Part shown: positions 1-9,171 of the stretch, piece by piece | How the letters are laid out: every line of letters begins with the position of its first letter | Position numbering within the stretch: position 1 is the stretch's first letter | Assembly (NCBI GenBank): GCA_016782225.1 | Contig: JADDOW010000003.1 | Span: forward strand, 1 to 33,727 | Reading direction: 5' to 3' | Origin: Nitrososphaeraceae archaeon | Lineage (GTDB): Archaea > Thermoproteota > Nitrososphaeria > Nitrososphaerales > Nitrososphaeraceae | Length of the DNA stretch: 33,727 nt | The notes under the pieces: generated by a model | The model's input: the letters and a program-made list of their open reading frames with translations, nothing else | What the model was told of the DNA's origin: nothing | Database searches by the model: none | Program-made: the position numbers and the translations under genes

Positions 1-1
1 A

Positions 2-766
2 GCAGGCGGTGACTTGGGCGGAGACCCATTGGCACCAACAGACCCGTTGGCACCAACAACACCATCACCAACAGAACAAGGATTTCTCCAATTCCCTACA
101 CGACCAATACCCGATAAAGTAACTCCAACACCAACACCGCAAACACCAACACCGCAAACACCAACACCGCAAACACCAACACCAACACCAACACCAGAGC
201 AAGTATCTAACTGTAGAACAACTTTTGGAGATATCATCAATTCATGCAACAATACCCAAATATACAATACCATCATTAATACCCAAATAACAACACGTAA
301 CACCGTAACACAAACCGGTGACATAACAATCAATGATCGAACTGGAAGCATAACTACAACACCAAATTGCGCACCAGTAGAACGAGTTGTATCTCTGGGC
401 CCTTCGACAATGGCAAATAACGGAATTAGGGTAATTGCAACACTTTCTCCATGCCATGTGTTAGATGGTACAATATTGCTTAATCTGCCAACCAACGATA
501 TTCAACTTGTGGCAGCAAATGTGGTACCAGGACAACCTGTAAATGCAATAGCTGTCAATAAGCAATTAGTAACTAATTTGGGAGGTGGAAAGGGACTCTA
601 TTCTGTGGATCTTAATGAAATAATGTCAGGTACCACTCCAAAGAAAGGAACTCAAGCTACGCTAAATGATAACATCAATACGATATTATTACTAAATAGT
701 GCTGGTCGAAATGTTAACTTCAGTGCCGACAACTCTTTGGCATTAAACATTATCAGCCACAGATAA
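2..766 (+). CDS. Secreted Pro/Thr-repeat surface protein, 5' end cut off by the window
   Basis: The frame is already open at the first base, so the real start and any signal peptide lie upstream; the TTG at 14 need not be the start. The visible 5' part is low-complexity Pro/Thr/Gln linker made of short repeats (PLAPTD, then PQTPT units). After about residue 65 comes a Cys-containing domain rich in Asn, Thr and Ile, with four Cys in all, ending in ISHR. This layout (linker plus extracellular beta-rich domain) is typical of exported archaeal surface proteins. No family recognised and no membrane anchor at the C-terminus. The following gene on this strand is 700 bases away, so it is probably transcribed alone. 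Reading frame is certain; function is inference. Confidence 0.75.
   Translation, partial: AGGDLGGDPLAPTDPLAPTTPSPTEQGFLQFPTRPIPDKVTPTPTPQTPTPQTPTPQTPTPTPTPEQVSNCRTTFGDIINSCNNTQIYNTIINTQITTRNTVTQTGDITINDRTGSITTTPNCAPVERVVSLGPSTMANNGIRVIATLSPCHVLDGTILLNLPTNDIQLVAANVVPGQPVNAIAVNKQLVTNLGGGKGLYSVDLNEIMSGTTPKKGTQATLNDNINTILLLNSAGRNVNFSADNSLALNIISHR
23..58 (+). repeat. Two tandem copies of an 18-base unit
   Basis: GACCCATTGGCACCAACA at 23-40 is followed directly by a copy at 41-58 that differs at one base (A to G at its sixth position). It encodes a DPLAPT repeat in the linker of the surface protein. In-frame length keeps the reading frame when units are gained or lost. Confidence 0.85.
131..175 (+). 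repeat. Three perfect tandem copies of a 15-base unit in the linker
   Basis: CCAACACCGCAAACA occurs three times in a row and is flanked by CCAACA hexamers at 125-130 and 176-193. It encodes repeated PTPQT. Perfect identity suggests recent slippage expansion, and the multiple-of-three unit preserves the frame. Confidence 0.9.
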
Positions 767-773
767 TATGCCA

Positions 774-795
774 TTTTTTTATTTTTTATTTTTTA
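774..795 (+). terminator. Oligo-T termination tract after the surface protein gene
   Basis: Three runs of six to seven T, separated by single A or AT, begin 8 bases after the TAA stop. Archaeal RNA polymerase commonly terminates at such U-rich tracts without a hairpin; none is seen here. Confidence 0.6.
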
Positions 796-1473
796 CTATT
801 AGATTACTGTCTATGTCAATATTTATAAAGATAATCTATTTTATGCATCTGTATTTATTATAATCAATATATCTAAGCAGCTTTTTTTTACTGTTATTAT
901 TATTTGACTTTTTATCTGTGAAGCAATGCAACTCCACCACCAACATTCTTTCGATTACTGGAAATTTCGTAAAAGTTTTATGATGGTGATTGTAATTTGT
1001 ACATGTCTACATACCTTTGCTTGTATTTGTTTTTCCCGTGTTGCCATGGTTTTTATAAACATGAACAATCTAAATTACCTGAAATTGTGCTATGCCGCTG
1101 AATATGTTCTTGTGACTTTGGATTTTCACAATTGTTGTATGCTTTATCAACTAAAACAAAAACTATTGAGTTTGATGGGATATTGTGTGCATATACTGCA
1201 TTGAAATAAAATCGATGTTATCCTAAAAAAGACTTTATAACCTTATAAAACAATTTGACTGCCTTTTGATATTGTGTGTTGTTTTTCTGGTAACTGCTTT
1301 TTATTTTTGATGTGCATATAATGATCTGTGGTAGTGCTGTTTAACTAAAATAACCCTAAGTTTTCAAATTCCGCGCTTTTCCAAACAAAACTGTATTTTA
1401 ATATTTTAATATAATAGTCAAATAAAAAAATAATTCTTTTTATCCATGATTTGAACTATTTGTTGTAACTGGC
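796..1473. other. AT-rich intergenic stretch, no supported gene
   Basis: About 680 bases, T-rich on the + strand. An open frame of 92 codons at 926-1204 has unnatural composition (Cys, Met, His and Phe rich) and no homology I recognise, so I do not call it. The end, about 1395-1435, contains AATATTTTAATATAATAG, a plausible TATA region for the methyltransferase at 1474, though somewhat far upstream. Confidence 0.5.
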
Positions 1474-2193
1474 ATGGATGATTCCTATATAGGACACGAA
1501 AATTTAGAATTGATATCTCATAGTCATCGTTTTAACAAATGGATGTATGAGGAGATATTGCCAGGATTAAGTGGTGATATACTTGAGGTTGGCAGTGGAA
1601 TTGGGACATTTTCAGAAAAACTAGTTAAAGATTTTCCTTCCTCTCACTTAACATTAACTGATGTTTCAGAAGAATACATTAAAATATTAAGGGAAAAATA
1701 CCAAAACAATAAAAATATTACAACACATAAATTAAATCTAAACAATCAAACAGATTACGAAAGGATTGGGTATGGGCAGTTTGACTCCATAATGGCAATT
1801 AATGTTTTAGAGCATGTAGAAAACGATGAGTTTGCCTTGAACCAATTGTACCACATGCTAAAGGATGAAGGAACCCTTGTTATTTTGGTTCCTTGTCACA
1901 AATTCCTATATAATGTTATTGATAAAAATTTAGGTCACTTTAGACGATACTCCAAGAAGGATTTAGACAAAAAAATAAGAAAAACCGAATTTACTATGGA
2001 CCGGATATTCTACTTTAATGTGTTGGGATTGATAGGATGGTATTTGAATGGTAACATATTTAAAAAATCTCGGGTGAATGGTGCCGGGCTTAAGGTGTTA
2101 GATGCACTAGTTCCCGTCTTGAAACATGCAGAGAGGATAACTGGTAAAAGAGCAGGCCTGTCCATTGTATGTTATCTTAGAAAAGGATATTGA
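1474..2193 (+). CDS. Class I SAM-dependent methyltransferase (Methyltransf_11/12 type)
   Basis: A 239-residue Rossmann-fold methyltransferase. Motif I is ILEVGSGIGTF (residues 36-46), the glycine-rich SAM loop. The acidic residue binding the ribose is in LTLTDVSEEY (about 59-68), and the motif around INVLEHVEND (about 110-119) is the usual post-II/III region of this group. The C-terminal third (HFRRYSKKDL onwards) resembles methyltransferases found beside glycosyltransferases that act on glycans or lipids. ATG start at 1474; the length is normal. Substrate cannot be read from the sequence; the two glycosyltransferases downstream suggest a surface glycan or lipid acceptor (inference). Confidence 0.88.
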   Translation: MDDSYIGHENLELISHSHRFNKWMYEEILPGLSGDILEVGSGIGTFSEKLVKDFPSSHLTLTDVSEEYIKILREKYQNNKNITTHKLNLNNQTDYERIGYGQFDSIMAINVLEHVENDEFALNQLYHMLKDEGTLVILVPCHKFLYNVIDKNLGHFRRYSKKDLDKKIRKTEFTMDRIFYFNVLGLIGWYLNGNIFKKSRVNGAGLKVLDALVPVLKHAERITGKRAGLSIVCYLRKGY

Positions 2194-2584
2194 AATATCA
2201 AATTGACATGAGAACACTATGAATGTACTCTTTTGCCTTGTATAATGTTGTGATTTTCCATAAATAATCGCCTTTATGATAAAAATACCTCAACATGGGT
2301 TTTTTGTAGATTGATTTACCGATATGTTTCTTTTATACTGGTCTTGTGCAAGTTACGTCAACCATAATTATGTTGTTAAAGCGGTGTAAATGGAAAAGGT
2401 TGTTTTTATGCAAACTTGTATTTTTATAGTTTTTTATTTAGGTTTTAATATTGGTATAATCAGTCGCTTTGGTTTAGTACAGATTTATTATGTATATCAG
2501 TGAAGATTAAAATTTTTTTTTGTTTGTAATCCGTAATTCGTTTAACGGATGGATTGTTTTTAAGGTAGTTATGGACTCTGTTCA

Positions 2585-3002
2585 AAATTAAACAATGACC
2601 CTAGAATGATACTTTCAAAGTTACCTTTTATACCCTATCTACGCGAGATATTAAAGCAAGATTCAGTAAAATAAACAGACGAGAGACATACAATAAAAAA
2701 GGAAAGACAACCTCAAAGGGCGGAAAAAAATAATCTGCCGGGCTATAAAGTAACTACTGACAAAACAGAGGAAACGGCATATCATTAATCCAATATGGAT
2801 ACATGGTGAAAGCGTACCTAGGGAAATGGGAAATGATGAAGCGCAAAGAGATGTGTTTAAAAAAATAGCACTATAAACAGGATACTAGTAAGGAAATGGA
2901 CCTAGCCGAATTGTTTACAAGACTTGTCATAATATTTCAACCCAAAAGATAAACAATGTATTTGACAATTTTCCAAAAGATGAGAAAGATTTTCTGAAAT
3001 AA
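2585..3002 (+). pseudogene. Degraded coding remnant, family not recognised
   Basis: The + strand becomes purine-rich here while both flanks are T-rich, and consecutive protein-like stretches follow one another in different frames: one containing MILSKLPFIPYLREILK (from about 2585), then FSKINRRETYNKKGK, then NNLPGYKVTTDKTEETAY, then PIWIHGESVPREMGNDEAQR, and last NNVFDNFPKDEKDFLK ending in TAA at 3000-3002. At least four frame changes and several stops are needed to join them. This is what an old, mutated gene looks like. I do not recognise the family. It could also be a chance effect of composition, but the order and amino-acid make-up argue against that. Confidence 0.45.
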
Positions 3003-3322
3003 AGCCTGCTACTTACAAAACAGGATAAATAACCACTTGCAAGAAGAAAAAAAGAACAATGTAAACCGCGCACAGGATAAGTCATGGGGTATACAATGCG
3101 TAATCGGGAATAATGCCAATAGCACTTAAAAGTAAACTAAAACAAAATACGGCAGGTTGAATCTGCTATATGTTTAGCAATCCTATAAAAAATTCACAGT
3201 TAGTTAAAGCAACTTTAAAATTGGTTATGCTTGTCCTTGATTTTTTTAATTGTGCAGGATAGTGTATTTAATTGGCCGAATTTAAGGAAAACTTATAAGA
3301 TGTAAAACTTGAATTTTTTTGT
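3003..3322. other. Intergenic stretch upstream of the membrane glycosyltransferase
   Basis: About 320 bases. The first part is still purine-rich and may be a continuation of the upstream remnant, but no convincing peptide remains. No RNA gene or repeat seen. The last 60 bases are AT-rich and could hold the promoter of the following gene. Confidence 0.4.
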
Positions 3323-4972
3323 TTGCTGTCATCTCATTCTGGCAATGCTAGGTTGATCTTTTTGCTTTTTGCTTTTTTCTTTCTTATTAATATTGCCAGT
3401 AGTGGAGGGCATCTTGACCATTGGGACGGGATGGAGGCGTTTTTTGTCACCGAGAGCATGGTGTTAAAGCATACCGCAAAGCTAGATCCCTCAGTACCCA
3501 GTGTAAAAGAGAATAATTTCAATGCAACTTATACCGTATATGCTAACAAATTTTTACAAACAGGAATGGCACCGGATATAAACAAAACGCCACTAGAGCC
3601 TGTATACACGGTTAGATCATTGTTGTTGTCTGCCTCTGCAGTTCCATTTTACTATTCATCTTTGCTCCTTTCAATTCCACCCCTAGATGTTATTGGTCTG
3701 TTTGTAAATTCGTTGTTTATCTCACTTGTTTGTGTTATAGTGTTCTGTTTTTCCTTGGACGTTCATGGATCCAAAAAAGTGGCATTTTTGCTTAGTGTTA
3801 TAATTGGTGTTTGCTCCTTTCTTTGGCCATATAATACCACATTTCATATGCAGCCGCTACAAGCATTAACTCTTGTCTCATCAGCGTATTTCATTTACAA
3901 ATCACTCCATTACAACAAATCCCTTATTTGCCATTACACAGTTATGCGGCGTGGCAAAGGTGGCTTTTTTGCAGTGTTAGGGGGCCTTTGCCTTGGATTA
4001 TCCGTTTTTTCCCATGCTACGAGTGCACTTTTTATTCCTGCTTTTGTGGTATACGGTGTCTATTCTATGCGACACAACAAAAAGAACCTTCTCTTATTTT
4101 TGTTGGTATTAGGCACTGTGTTGCTGTCATTGGGATTTCTTAACGACATAAGGTTTGGGGGGTTTATGGATTTTGGGTACGGGCATTATGGATCATTGGC
4201 CGCTCACGATGGGTGGAGAGGCTTGGTAGGCCTATTAATAAGCCCGGGGTCCGGGTTACTTTTTTATTTTCCTGTGGCAATTTTATTGCCACTGGGGGCA
4301 AAATACATGTATAAAGAGGATAGGGCATTGTTCCTTTTATTTGGATCCGTTATCATTCTAAACTGGATAAGTGTTGGAACTCTGTCCTCTGGTAATGAAC
4401 CCGCCATATGGAGTGGTGGCCCGTCATGGGGCCCCAGATACTTTATACCCGTGTTACCGTTTATTGTGTTGATGTTGGGGAACATATTCCTCCATTTGAG
4501 AAGAAAAACGTTTCTCAAGTCCATAATTGTTTCTCTTTGTGCTCTAGGCTTCTTTGTTAATCTGACGGGAGTGCTTTTCTGGTATCACTATGGCATTCTG
4601 TATAGCTGGGAAATTGAGCAACTACACACAAAATATTCTAGCGATTGGTTTGGAGCTATGACGTGGAATCAAGTCTACTCGCCAATCATAATGCACACAA
4701 AAGCTTTATTGTCTGACTATATATCCAGTGTAGATCCGGAACAATATCGAACAGATCAAGGCTACTATTACGAATGGGTGGCATATGGCCTTGCACCTTG
4801 CTCGTATGATACTTATCTTTTCTGCAAACACGGTATTATGCCTATTATAGCAATATCATTATCTATTGCTGCAATCACAATTTTCATATTGACCGAGATC
4901 AGAGTTCAATTTATTTACAAACTAGTCAAGAAAAAACCTATTTTATTATTTAATAAAACGGCAAAACAATGA
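3323..4972 (+). CDS. Polytopic membrane protein, GT-C glycosyltransferase-like (GT39/ArnT-type fold)
   Basis: A 549-residue protein with about ten hydrophobic segments. The first (LIFLLFAFFFLINIA, about 11-25) is followed by a loop with HWDGMEAFF (about 32-40). An acidic pair in the first extracytoplasmic loop is the hallmark of GT-C enzymes that use polyprenyl-phosphate sugars. Further helices follow, and a large loop after the last central helices (about 430-505) carries many aromatic residues, as in GT-C substrate domains. TTG at 3323 is the called start; no ATG lies near the N-terminus. Likely role: moving a lipid-linked sugar onto a protein or lipid at the outer face of the membrane. The GT2 enzyme 550 bases downstream could supply the polyprenyl-phosphate sugar (inference). 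Confidence 0.65.
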   Translation: MLSSHSGNARLIFLLFAFFFLINIASSGGHLDHWDGMEAFFVTESMVLKHTAKLDPSVPSVKENNFNATYTVYANKFLQTGMAPDINKTPLEPVYTVRSLLLSASAVPFYYSSLLLSIPPLDVIGLFVNSLFISLVCVIVFCFSLDVHGSKKVAFLLSVIIGVCSFLWPYNTTFHMQPLQALTLVSSAYFIYKSLHYNKSLICHYTVMRRGKGGFFAVLGGLCLGLSVFSHATSALFIPAFVVYGVYSMRHNKKNLLLFLLVLGTVLLSLGFLNDIRFGGFMDFGYGHYGSLAAHDGWRGLVGLLISPGSGLLFYFPVAILLPLGAKYMYKEDRALFLLFGSVIILNWISVGTLSSGNEPAIWSGGPSWGPRYFIPVLPFIVLMLGNIFLHLRRKTFLKSIIVSLCALGFFVNLTGVLFWYHYGILYSWEIEQLHTKYSSDWFGAMTWNQVYSPIIMHTKALLSDYISSVDPEQYRTDQGYYYEWVAYGLAPCSYDTYLFCKHGIMPIIAISLSIAAITIFILTEIRVQFIYKLVKKKPILLFNKTAKQ

Positions 4973-5525
4973 AATAATTTTATATTTTACAATTGAAAAA
5001 CCGATATACGCGGGTGTGAGATGTTAACTAGATCCCTCAAATCCCAATTATAATCACAATGAAAAGATTAGTATGCGAGATCATGTGTCATTCCGATTTA
5101 CATTATATTAGATTAACTATAACAACTATAAACTTTGGGTTCTTTCCCTAATGCATTGGATAAGCATATCCATATATCTTTCACAGTATGAACAAAATGA
5201 CACTTTTCCACTGCATTGTTTTTGATTAATCCTATAATATAGTGGATATTATCACCGTAGTTTCATTTGGGTAGAAAACCCTATGGCATAGGCATCAGGA
5301 CCATTGTGACCCTGTAGTTTGCAGAAATATATAATCACACACAAATCTCGCACTATATTCCGGTTAGATTTGGTTACGTAGCAGCAGCAACAGCAGCAGC
5401 AATGCTAAACACTATTGAGTCACAATGACCAATTTTGCTTATACAGGAAAATGTTGACCTTTAGTTAGCAAGATTAAAGTACATTGCATCAAGATTTTAC
5501 ATCACAATTGGATACAAATTCAAGA
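4973..5525. other. Intergenic region upstream of the GT2 gene
   Basis: About 550 bases with no supported gene on either strand. It contains the GCA-rich trinucleotide tract at 5381-5401. The last 40 bases precede the chosen ATG of the GT2 gene; an in-frame TTG at 5484 is a possible alternative start. Confidence 0.5.
5381..5401 (+). repeat. GCA trinucleotide tract
   Basis: (GCA)3-ACA-(GCA)3, a short microsatellite in an otherwise non-coding, AT-rich spacer. It is not inside a supported reading frame. Confidence 0.8.
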
Positions 5526-6491
5526 ATGAGTGATTTTAACTACGGGGATGATTATTCTAAGAGAAGTGTGGCTGTTATTATTCCAACTTTAAATGAGGCG
5601 CCAACTATTGGCGAAATAATAGATAAAATTAATTTATTGAACCTTGGCCTGAAACTTTCGATATTGGTAGTAGATGGTGGGTCTACGGATAATACCTTGG
5701 ATATCTGCAGAAGGAAAAATGTAAAGTTCATAACCCAAAAAGGGAAAGGAAAGGGAAATGCTATGCGTGAGGCTGTAGATCAAATCGATGTAGAAATAGT
5801 GGTATTTATTGATGGTGACGGCACTTACTCCGTTGATGAGATGGGATTGTTGCTGGAGCCTCTATTGGATTGCAAATACGATATGGTAGTAGGTTCAAGA
5901 ACTCTTGGCAATAGTAAAAGGGAGAAGGGATCTATGGCAGGATTTAATGCTTTTGGCAATACATTATTTAATAAATCCATTAATTTTGCAATGAAATCAT
6001 CCATTACAGATTCACTTTCTGGATATAGGGCTTTGTATGCAAAAACCTTTAGGGAACTTGTCCTTTTTAGCGACAGCTTTGAAATTGAGGTGGAAATGAC
6101 GGTAGAAGCTCTTGCAAAAGGTTTTAAAATTCTTGAGGTTCCTATTAGTTATAGTGTAAGAAAGGGATCAGGTACAAAACTAGATCCATTCAACGATGGT
6201 ATTAGGATTTCAAAGTCGCTGCTTTTTATTTTAATGAATGTGAATCCATTAAAGTTTTTTGGCCTGATTTCCTTGGTTTTTTTTGTTATAGGTATGTATC
6301 CGGGTTTATATGTATTAAATGAGAAAATAACTACTGGAGAAATCATATCTATGCCTTCAGTAGTATTTTCGTCTCTACTTTTTGTAACTGGGACTATATC
6401 CCTTGTGGTTGGCCTACTGTCAGAACTCGTAGTGAGATCAAGAAGAAGAATCGAATACCTCATTGCTAAACAAAAAGAGGAAAATCTTTAA
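5526..6491 (+). CDS. Family 2 glycosyltransferase, dolichyl/polyprenyl-phosphate sugar synthase type
   Basis: About 321 residues. The GT-A domain begins SVAVIIPTLNEAPTIGEII (14-32), followed by ILVVDGGSTDNT (46-57) and the metal-binding DxD as FIDGDGTYS (D96, D98). GSRTLGNSKREKGS and DSLSGYRALY are typical of the DPM1/AglJ-like branch. Two membrane helices follow at about 245-265 and 285-305, anchoring the enzyme at the cytoplasmic face. It probably transfers a sugar from a nucleotide donor to a polyprenyl phosphate, giving the donor used by GT-C enzymes such as the one upstream. I prefer ATG 5526, directly before the conserved domain, over the in-frame TTG at 5484, which would add 14 residues with no family counterpart. 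Confidence 0.88.
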   Translation: MSDFNYGDDYSKRSVAVIIPTLNEAPTIGEIIDKINLLNLGLKLSILVVDGGSTDNTLDICRRKNVKFITQKGKGKGNAMREAVDQIDVEIVVFIDGDGTYSVDEMGLLLEPLLDCKYDMVVGSRTLGNSKREKGSMAGFNAFGNTLFNKSINFAMKSSITDSLSGYRALYAKTFRELVLFSDSFEIEVEMTVEALAKGFKILEVPISYSVRKGSGTKLDPFNDGIRISKSLLFILMNVNPLKFFGLISLVFFVIGMYPGLYVLNEKITTGEIISMPSVVFSSLLFVTGTISLVVGLLSELVVRSRRRIEYLIAKQKEENL

Positions 6492-6613
6492 AACACGTTC
6501 AATCTTAATTATTAAAGAATATGCAAAAACAAACACAGACTAAAAAGGAATAGACACATAATAGAAATTAATGGTAAACAATCCTAGTTTATTGGGGAAA
6601 AGAAAGAGGCTTC

Positions 6614-6917
6614 TTATGGTTGTTGTTTGTTTTTATCTTCCATATTCGACATAATTTTGTTTACTTTTGCCATGGTTACCTGTGTTATCCATTCGCATTC
6701 TATGTTCACCTTGTCATGATGTTTGATAGCGGCTTCCGTGTCTGGGGCATCTAAAAGGCAAAAACGTACACCGGCATCCTTGTTGTAAAAAAGATTACAT
6801 GCTAACACCATATTCGTCCATAGGCGCATCAACTAACTCCCGCAGGTTCTCTTCTTTAAATGGAACCTTGTGAACATCAAGGAAAACTGGCTTTACTTTT
6901 CTAAATAAGCGATACAT
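6614..6917 (-). pseudogene. DUF4242 / nickel-binding-like small protein, frameshifted
   Basis: Read from ATG at 6917, the first frame gives MYRLFRKVKPVFLDVHKVP and then KEENLRELVDAPMDEYG, stopping at TAA 6797-6795. The next frame continues without a break in homology: NLFYNKDAGVRFCLLDAP, TEAAIKHHDKVNIECEWI, stop at 6614. Together they match a complete DUF4242-type ferredoxin-fold protein of about 95 residues, a family that includes a nickel-responsive Streptomyces protein. One single-base indel near 6795-6810 explains the split. Either the gene is newly inactivated or the base call is wrong; nothing else in it is damaged. Confidence 0.7.
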
Positions 6918-7087
6918 AAAATATATGTGCTGTGCAATAAGAGATGATTGGATTCAGTCATGTGTTTTAAAAAAGCCAACTACGCAATACATGGTTGCCC
7001 ATTAAAAACGAATTGATAAATAACATCTATAGTGTGCTTTTAGATGTGTTGATTTTTTATTAATATATTTGTATATGTGGATTTCCA

Positions 7088-7831
7088 TTACTTATCTATT
7101 GTTTTATGCTCGGTCCTTCTTTGTATGAGGTTATCTAGAAAATGGGGAGCGATTGCACTGACGTTAGTTGCTTTTCCATCCCATTTTTGTATTATTTTGG
7201 CTTTAGAATTATCTTTTGTATTGATGGTTTCTGGTACCGTGACGAAACAAGATGTTACTGAAGCACTGTCATTTTGTTTTGTGCCTTTTTGTTGATGGTT
7301 GTTTGTAAAATATTTGGCTGCAAATCCCATAAACTCGGTTGTCAAATCACTATCAACATATGGGGTGAATTCATTACACAGGTCAACAAACTCTAATGGA
7401 TATTTTTCATTATCCTTTGAGCTAGAAAATATAATTGGTAAGTAGATGTGGTAACCATCTCCTGTCCAAAGCACAGTGGGATTGCCGTGGATTTCTTTTT
7501 CTATTTTGTTGAGTTTGTTTTAAAATGTAATCTAGTTTCCTTTTGGATATTTGCATACATTACATAAAGATAAATCCAGATCGATAAACAGAAAGCTTGG
7601 AGATAATTTGTTTACATTGTCTTCTTTCTCAAAAAAGGGATACCCGTTTATTTTGCACCCTATAAAATCAGATTCTAAAAAATGATGGAATATTTCCTCT
7701 TCATTGTTTGAATATATTTGGCCTTTTGACTTCAAAGTCATTATGGCTCTTGGAAACTTGTATTCTTGACCATTAAAATGAGATAAAATAAACTGCAAGT
7801 TTTCCTTTATGATTTCATTTTGAGCTAACAC
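7088..7831 (-). pseudogene. Archaeo-eukaryotic primase (AEP, prim-pol) family protein, interrupted and truncated
   Basis: The upstream part (GTG at 7831) contains FPRAIMTLKSKGQIYSNN and PSFLFIDLDLSLC; the IDLD is AEP motif I with the two metal-binding Asp. The frame then meets TAG and TAA between 7538 and 7510. The same frame resumes as KIEKEIHGNPTVLWTGDGYH, where GDGYH is AEP motif II, and later gives KIIQKWDG, a candidate motif III. The nine or so codons around the two stops read sensibly in another frame (KLDYILKQT), so one base was lost and one gained a few codons apart. The C-terminus (stop at 7088) also seems short compared with relatives I remember. Such primases usually replicate plasmids or integrated elements, so this is probably a mobile-element relic. 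Confidence 0.65.
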
Positions 7832-7926
7832 TTTGTATTGATCACGACATAAAAATCAATGGTGGCAATATATATATAAAATAATTATTGATGAATTGTT
7901 GATGTTTTCCTATTAATTATTGGAAT

Positions 7927-8178
7927 ATGGCATTGGGTGATTTGATTTTTTTCACCATTGTTTTAACAGCATTCCGTGACTTGTATTGTAAACTGGAATA
8001 TTCGCCATGGCCTAACAAAGAGCATGGATGGATGTTGTTTTTTTATGTGACATGGGTTTTATTTCTTTTTTTGAAGATTTATTTTAATTTAGGCTTAAAT
8101 TTGCTGCAAACTACATGTCCAAGCCAAAGAGAACGTTTAGTTATGCGAACAACAATTGTAGAATATGATGAACCTTGA
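7927..8178 (+). CDS. Possible 83-residue membrane protein, unknown
   Basis: ATG start; hydrophobic segments at about residues 3-16 and 36-60, then a polar tail ending RTTIVEYDEP. GGAAT six bases before the ATG is a weak ribosome-binding site. No family recognised. It lies divergently from the broken primase gene and could be part of the same relic or a chance frame in T-rich DNA. Low certainty. Confidence 0.3.
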   Translation: MALGDLIFFTIVLTAFRDLYCKLEYSPWPNKEHGWMLFFYVTWVLFLFLKIYFNLGLNLLQTTCPSQRERLVMRTTIVEYDEP

Positions 8179-8194
8179 TTGTAAATTCTAGATG

Positions 8195-8220
8195 TTATTA
8201 TTATTATTATTATTATTATT
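8195..8220 (+). repeat. TTA trinucleotide microsatellite
   Basis: (TTA)8 plus TT, perfect, in the spacer after the possible 83-residue reading frame. Nothing shows a function. Confidence 0.9.
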
Positions 8221-8716
8221 GGATTCAGTCCACATAAAATATTCCGGTGCTTTCGGCCCCTGGCACATTTTGAGGTTTCGGTAAGCTACTGCCAAAATAT
8301 TCGTTCATTTACAAAAAATTGAAGATATGTGGGAAAAAGATAACAAAATGAAATTTTTATCATGTGTGCAAACTAGCATAAAAAATAACAAAACACAATA
8401 AAAATCATAACAATATGCCTGCCAAAATTTTTGTTAACAATGCTTTCACCCACCATACAAAAGTCAAACATTTTAACAAATAAAATCGAAAAAAATATTG
8501 TTTCTGTTAATATTGTTTGATGTGCCCTAGTTCCAGGGAAGAACCAAAAGAGGGCTCCACATTCTTACTTAAAACTTCTTATAAGAGCCTAAAGAATTTA
8601 TTGGCCTTTATTATCCATACCACAAAAACTATCAGGATAATGTTTTTATTCTAGCGGTAAATATTTGTAATTTCTTTATTTTATTTATATGCGAATTGTA
8701 TGGTGTAATGCTTCTT
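8221..8716. other. Intergenic stretch, nothing recognised
   Basis: About 500 bases between the microsatellite and the CDGSH gene. It includes a short GC-richer patch at 8245-8290, but I could not fold it into a tRNA or other known RNA. No supported reading frame. Confidence 0.45.
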
Positions 8717-8911
8717 TTACTGTACCTCTGTCCTTGTGCCATCTGGATTGTATTGATATGTTTTTCCTTCTTCTTCACCAGCTGTTTTTTTATGCGCACC
8801 GTCGCAGAATGGTTGATTGTTGGTTAATCCGCACATGCATATCCATTTGCTGACATTTCCCATTTTAACTTCCATGGGGCCTTTTCCTTCTCTTTTTACT
8901 AATCTTGCCAT
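8717..8911 (-). CDS. CDGSH-type iron-sulfur domain protein
   Basis: A 64-residue protein consisting of one CDGSH (mitoNEET-like) domain. The cluster ligands are plain: C25-M-C27 then C36-D-G-A-H40, giving the 3Cys-1His site for a [2Fe-2S] cluster within CMCGLTNNQPFCDGAH. The N-terminal part (LVKREGKGPMEVK) and the tail are as in small archaeal and bacterial members. Likely cytosolic, with a role in redox or iron-sulfur/iron handling; the exact partner is unknown. ATG at 8911 lies 16 bases after AAATATTTTTAA, a fair AT-rich promoter element. Monocistronic as far as can be seen. Confidence 0.92.
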   Translation of the reverse strand: MARLVKREGKGPMEVKMGNVSKWICMCGLTNNQPFCDGAHKKTAGEEEGKTYQYNPDGTRTEVQ

Positions 8912-9039
8912 AAATTTTTCTAGTATTAAAAATATTTAAGTTTATGTTAAAACCAAATTCGGATTACATATGCATTAAACGATAGTGTTGTAGTTTGGTG
9001 GTTTAAGATTTGTTTGTAATTTGAGCAATTGGTTCTCCA

Positions 9040-9141
9040 ACTAATACGTAATGCTTCTTTTAATTTGATGTGGTTTTTGAGCCAGTGGGCATGTGTATAT
9101 CTTTTGTCTTTTTTATATTTTGGATGAGGTAAATATTGCAA
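9040..9141 (-). other. Short peptide-coding fragment related to one at 23.4 kb
   Basis: Read on the minus strand this gives PHPKYKKDKRYTHAHWLKNH. A closely similar peptide (SHLKHNKEYTEQTHWLNNH) is encoded on the minus strand at 23384-23440. The frame stays open to 8947, giving 64 codons from 9141, but the start is uncertain. It is either a very small gene family or scattered relics of one gene. No function known to me. Confidence 0.35.
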
Positions 9142-9171
9142 CAGATGCCAATTTACGTTTTTATTAATTTT

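Noticed and set aside
926-1204. Open frame of 92 codons in the spacer after the surface protein gene
   Set aside because: Composition is Cys, His, Met and Phe rich, as expected from translated T-rich non-coding DNA; no ribosome-binding site or family.
6946-8230. Shared word TTGGATTCAGTC at about 6949 and 8219 flanking the broken primase gene, considered as element ends
   Set aside because: A 12-13-base match is expected by chance in a window of this size, and the copies lack longer similarity or an adjacent integrase; not enough to call attachment sites.
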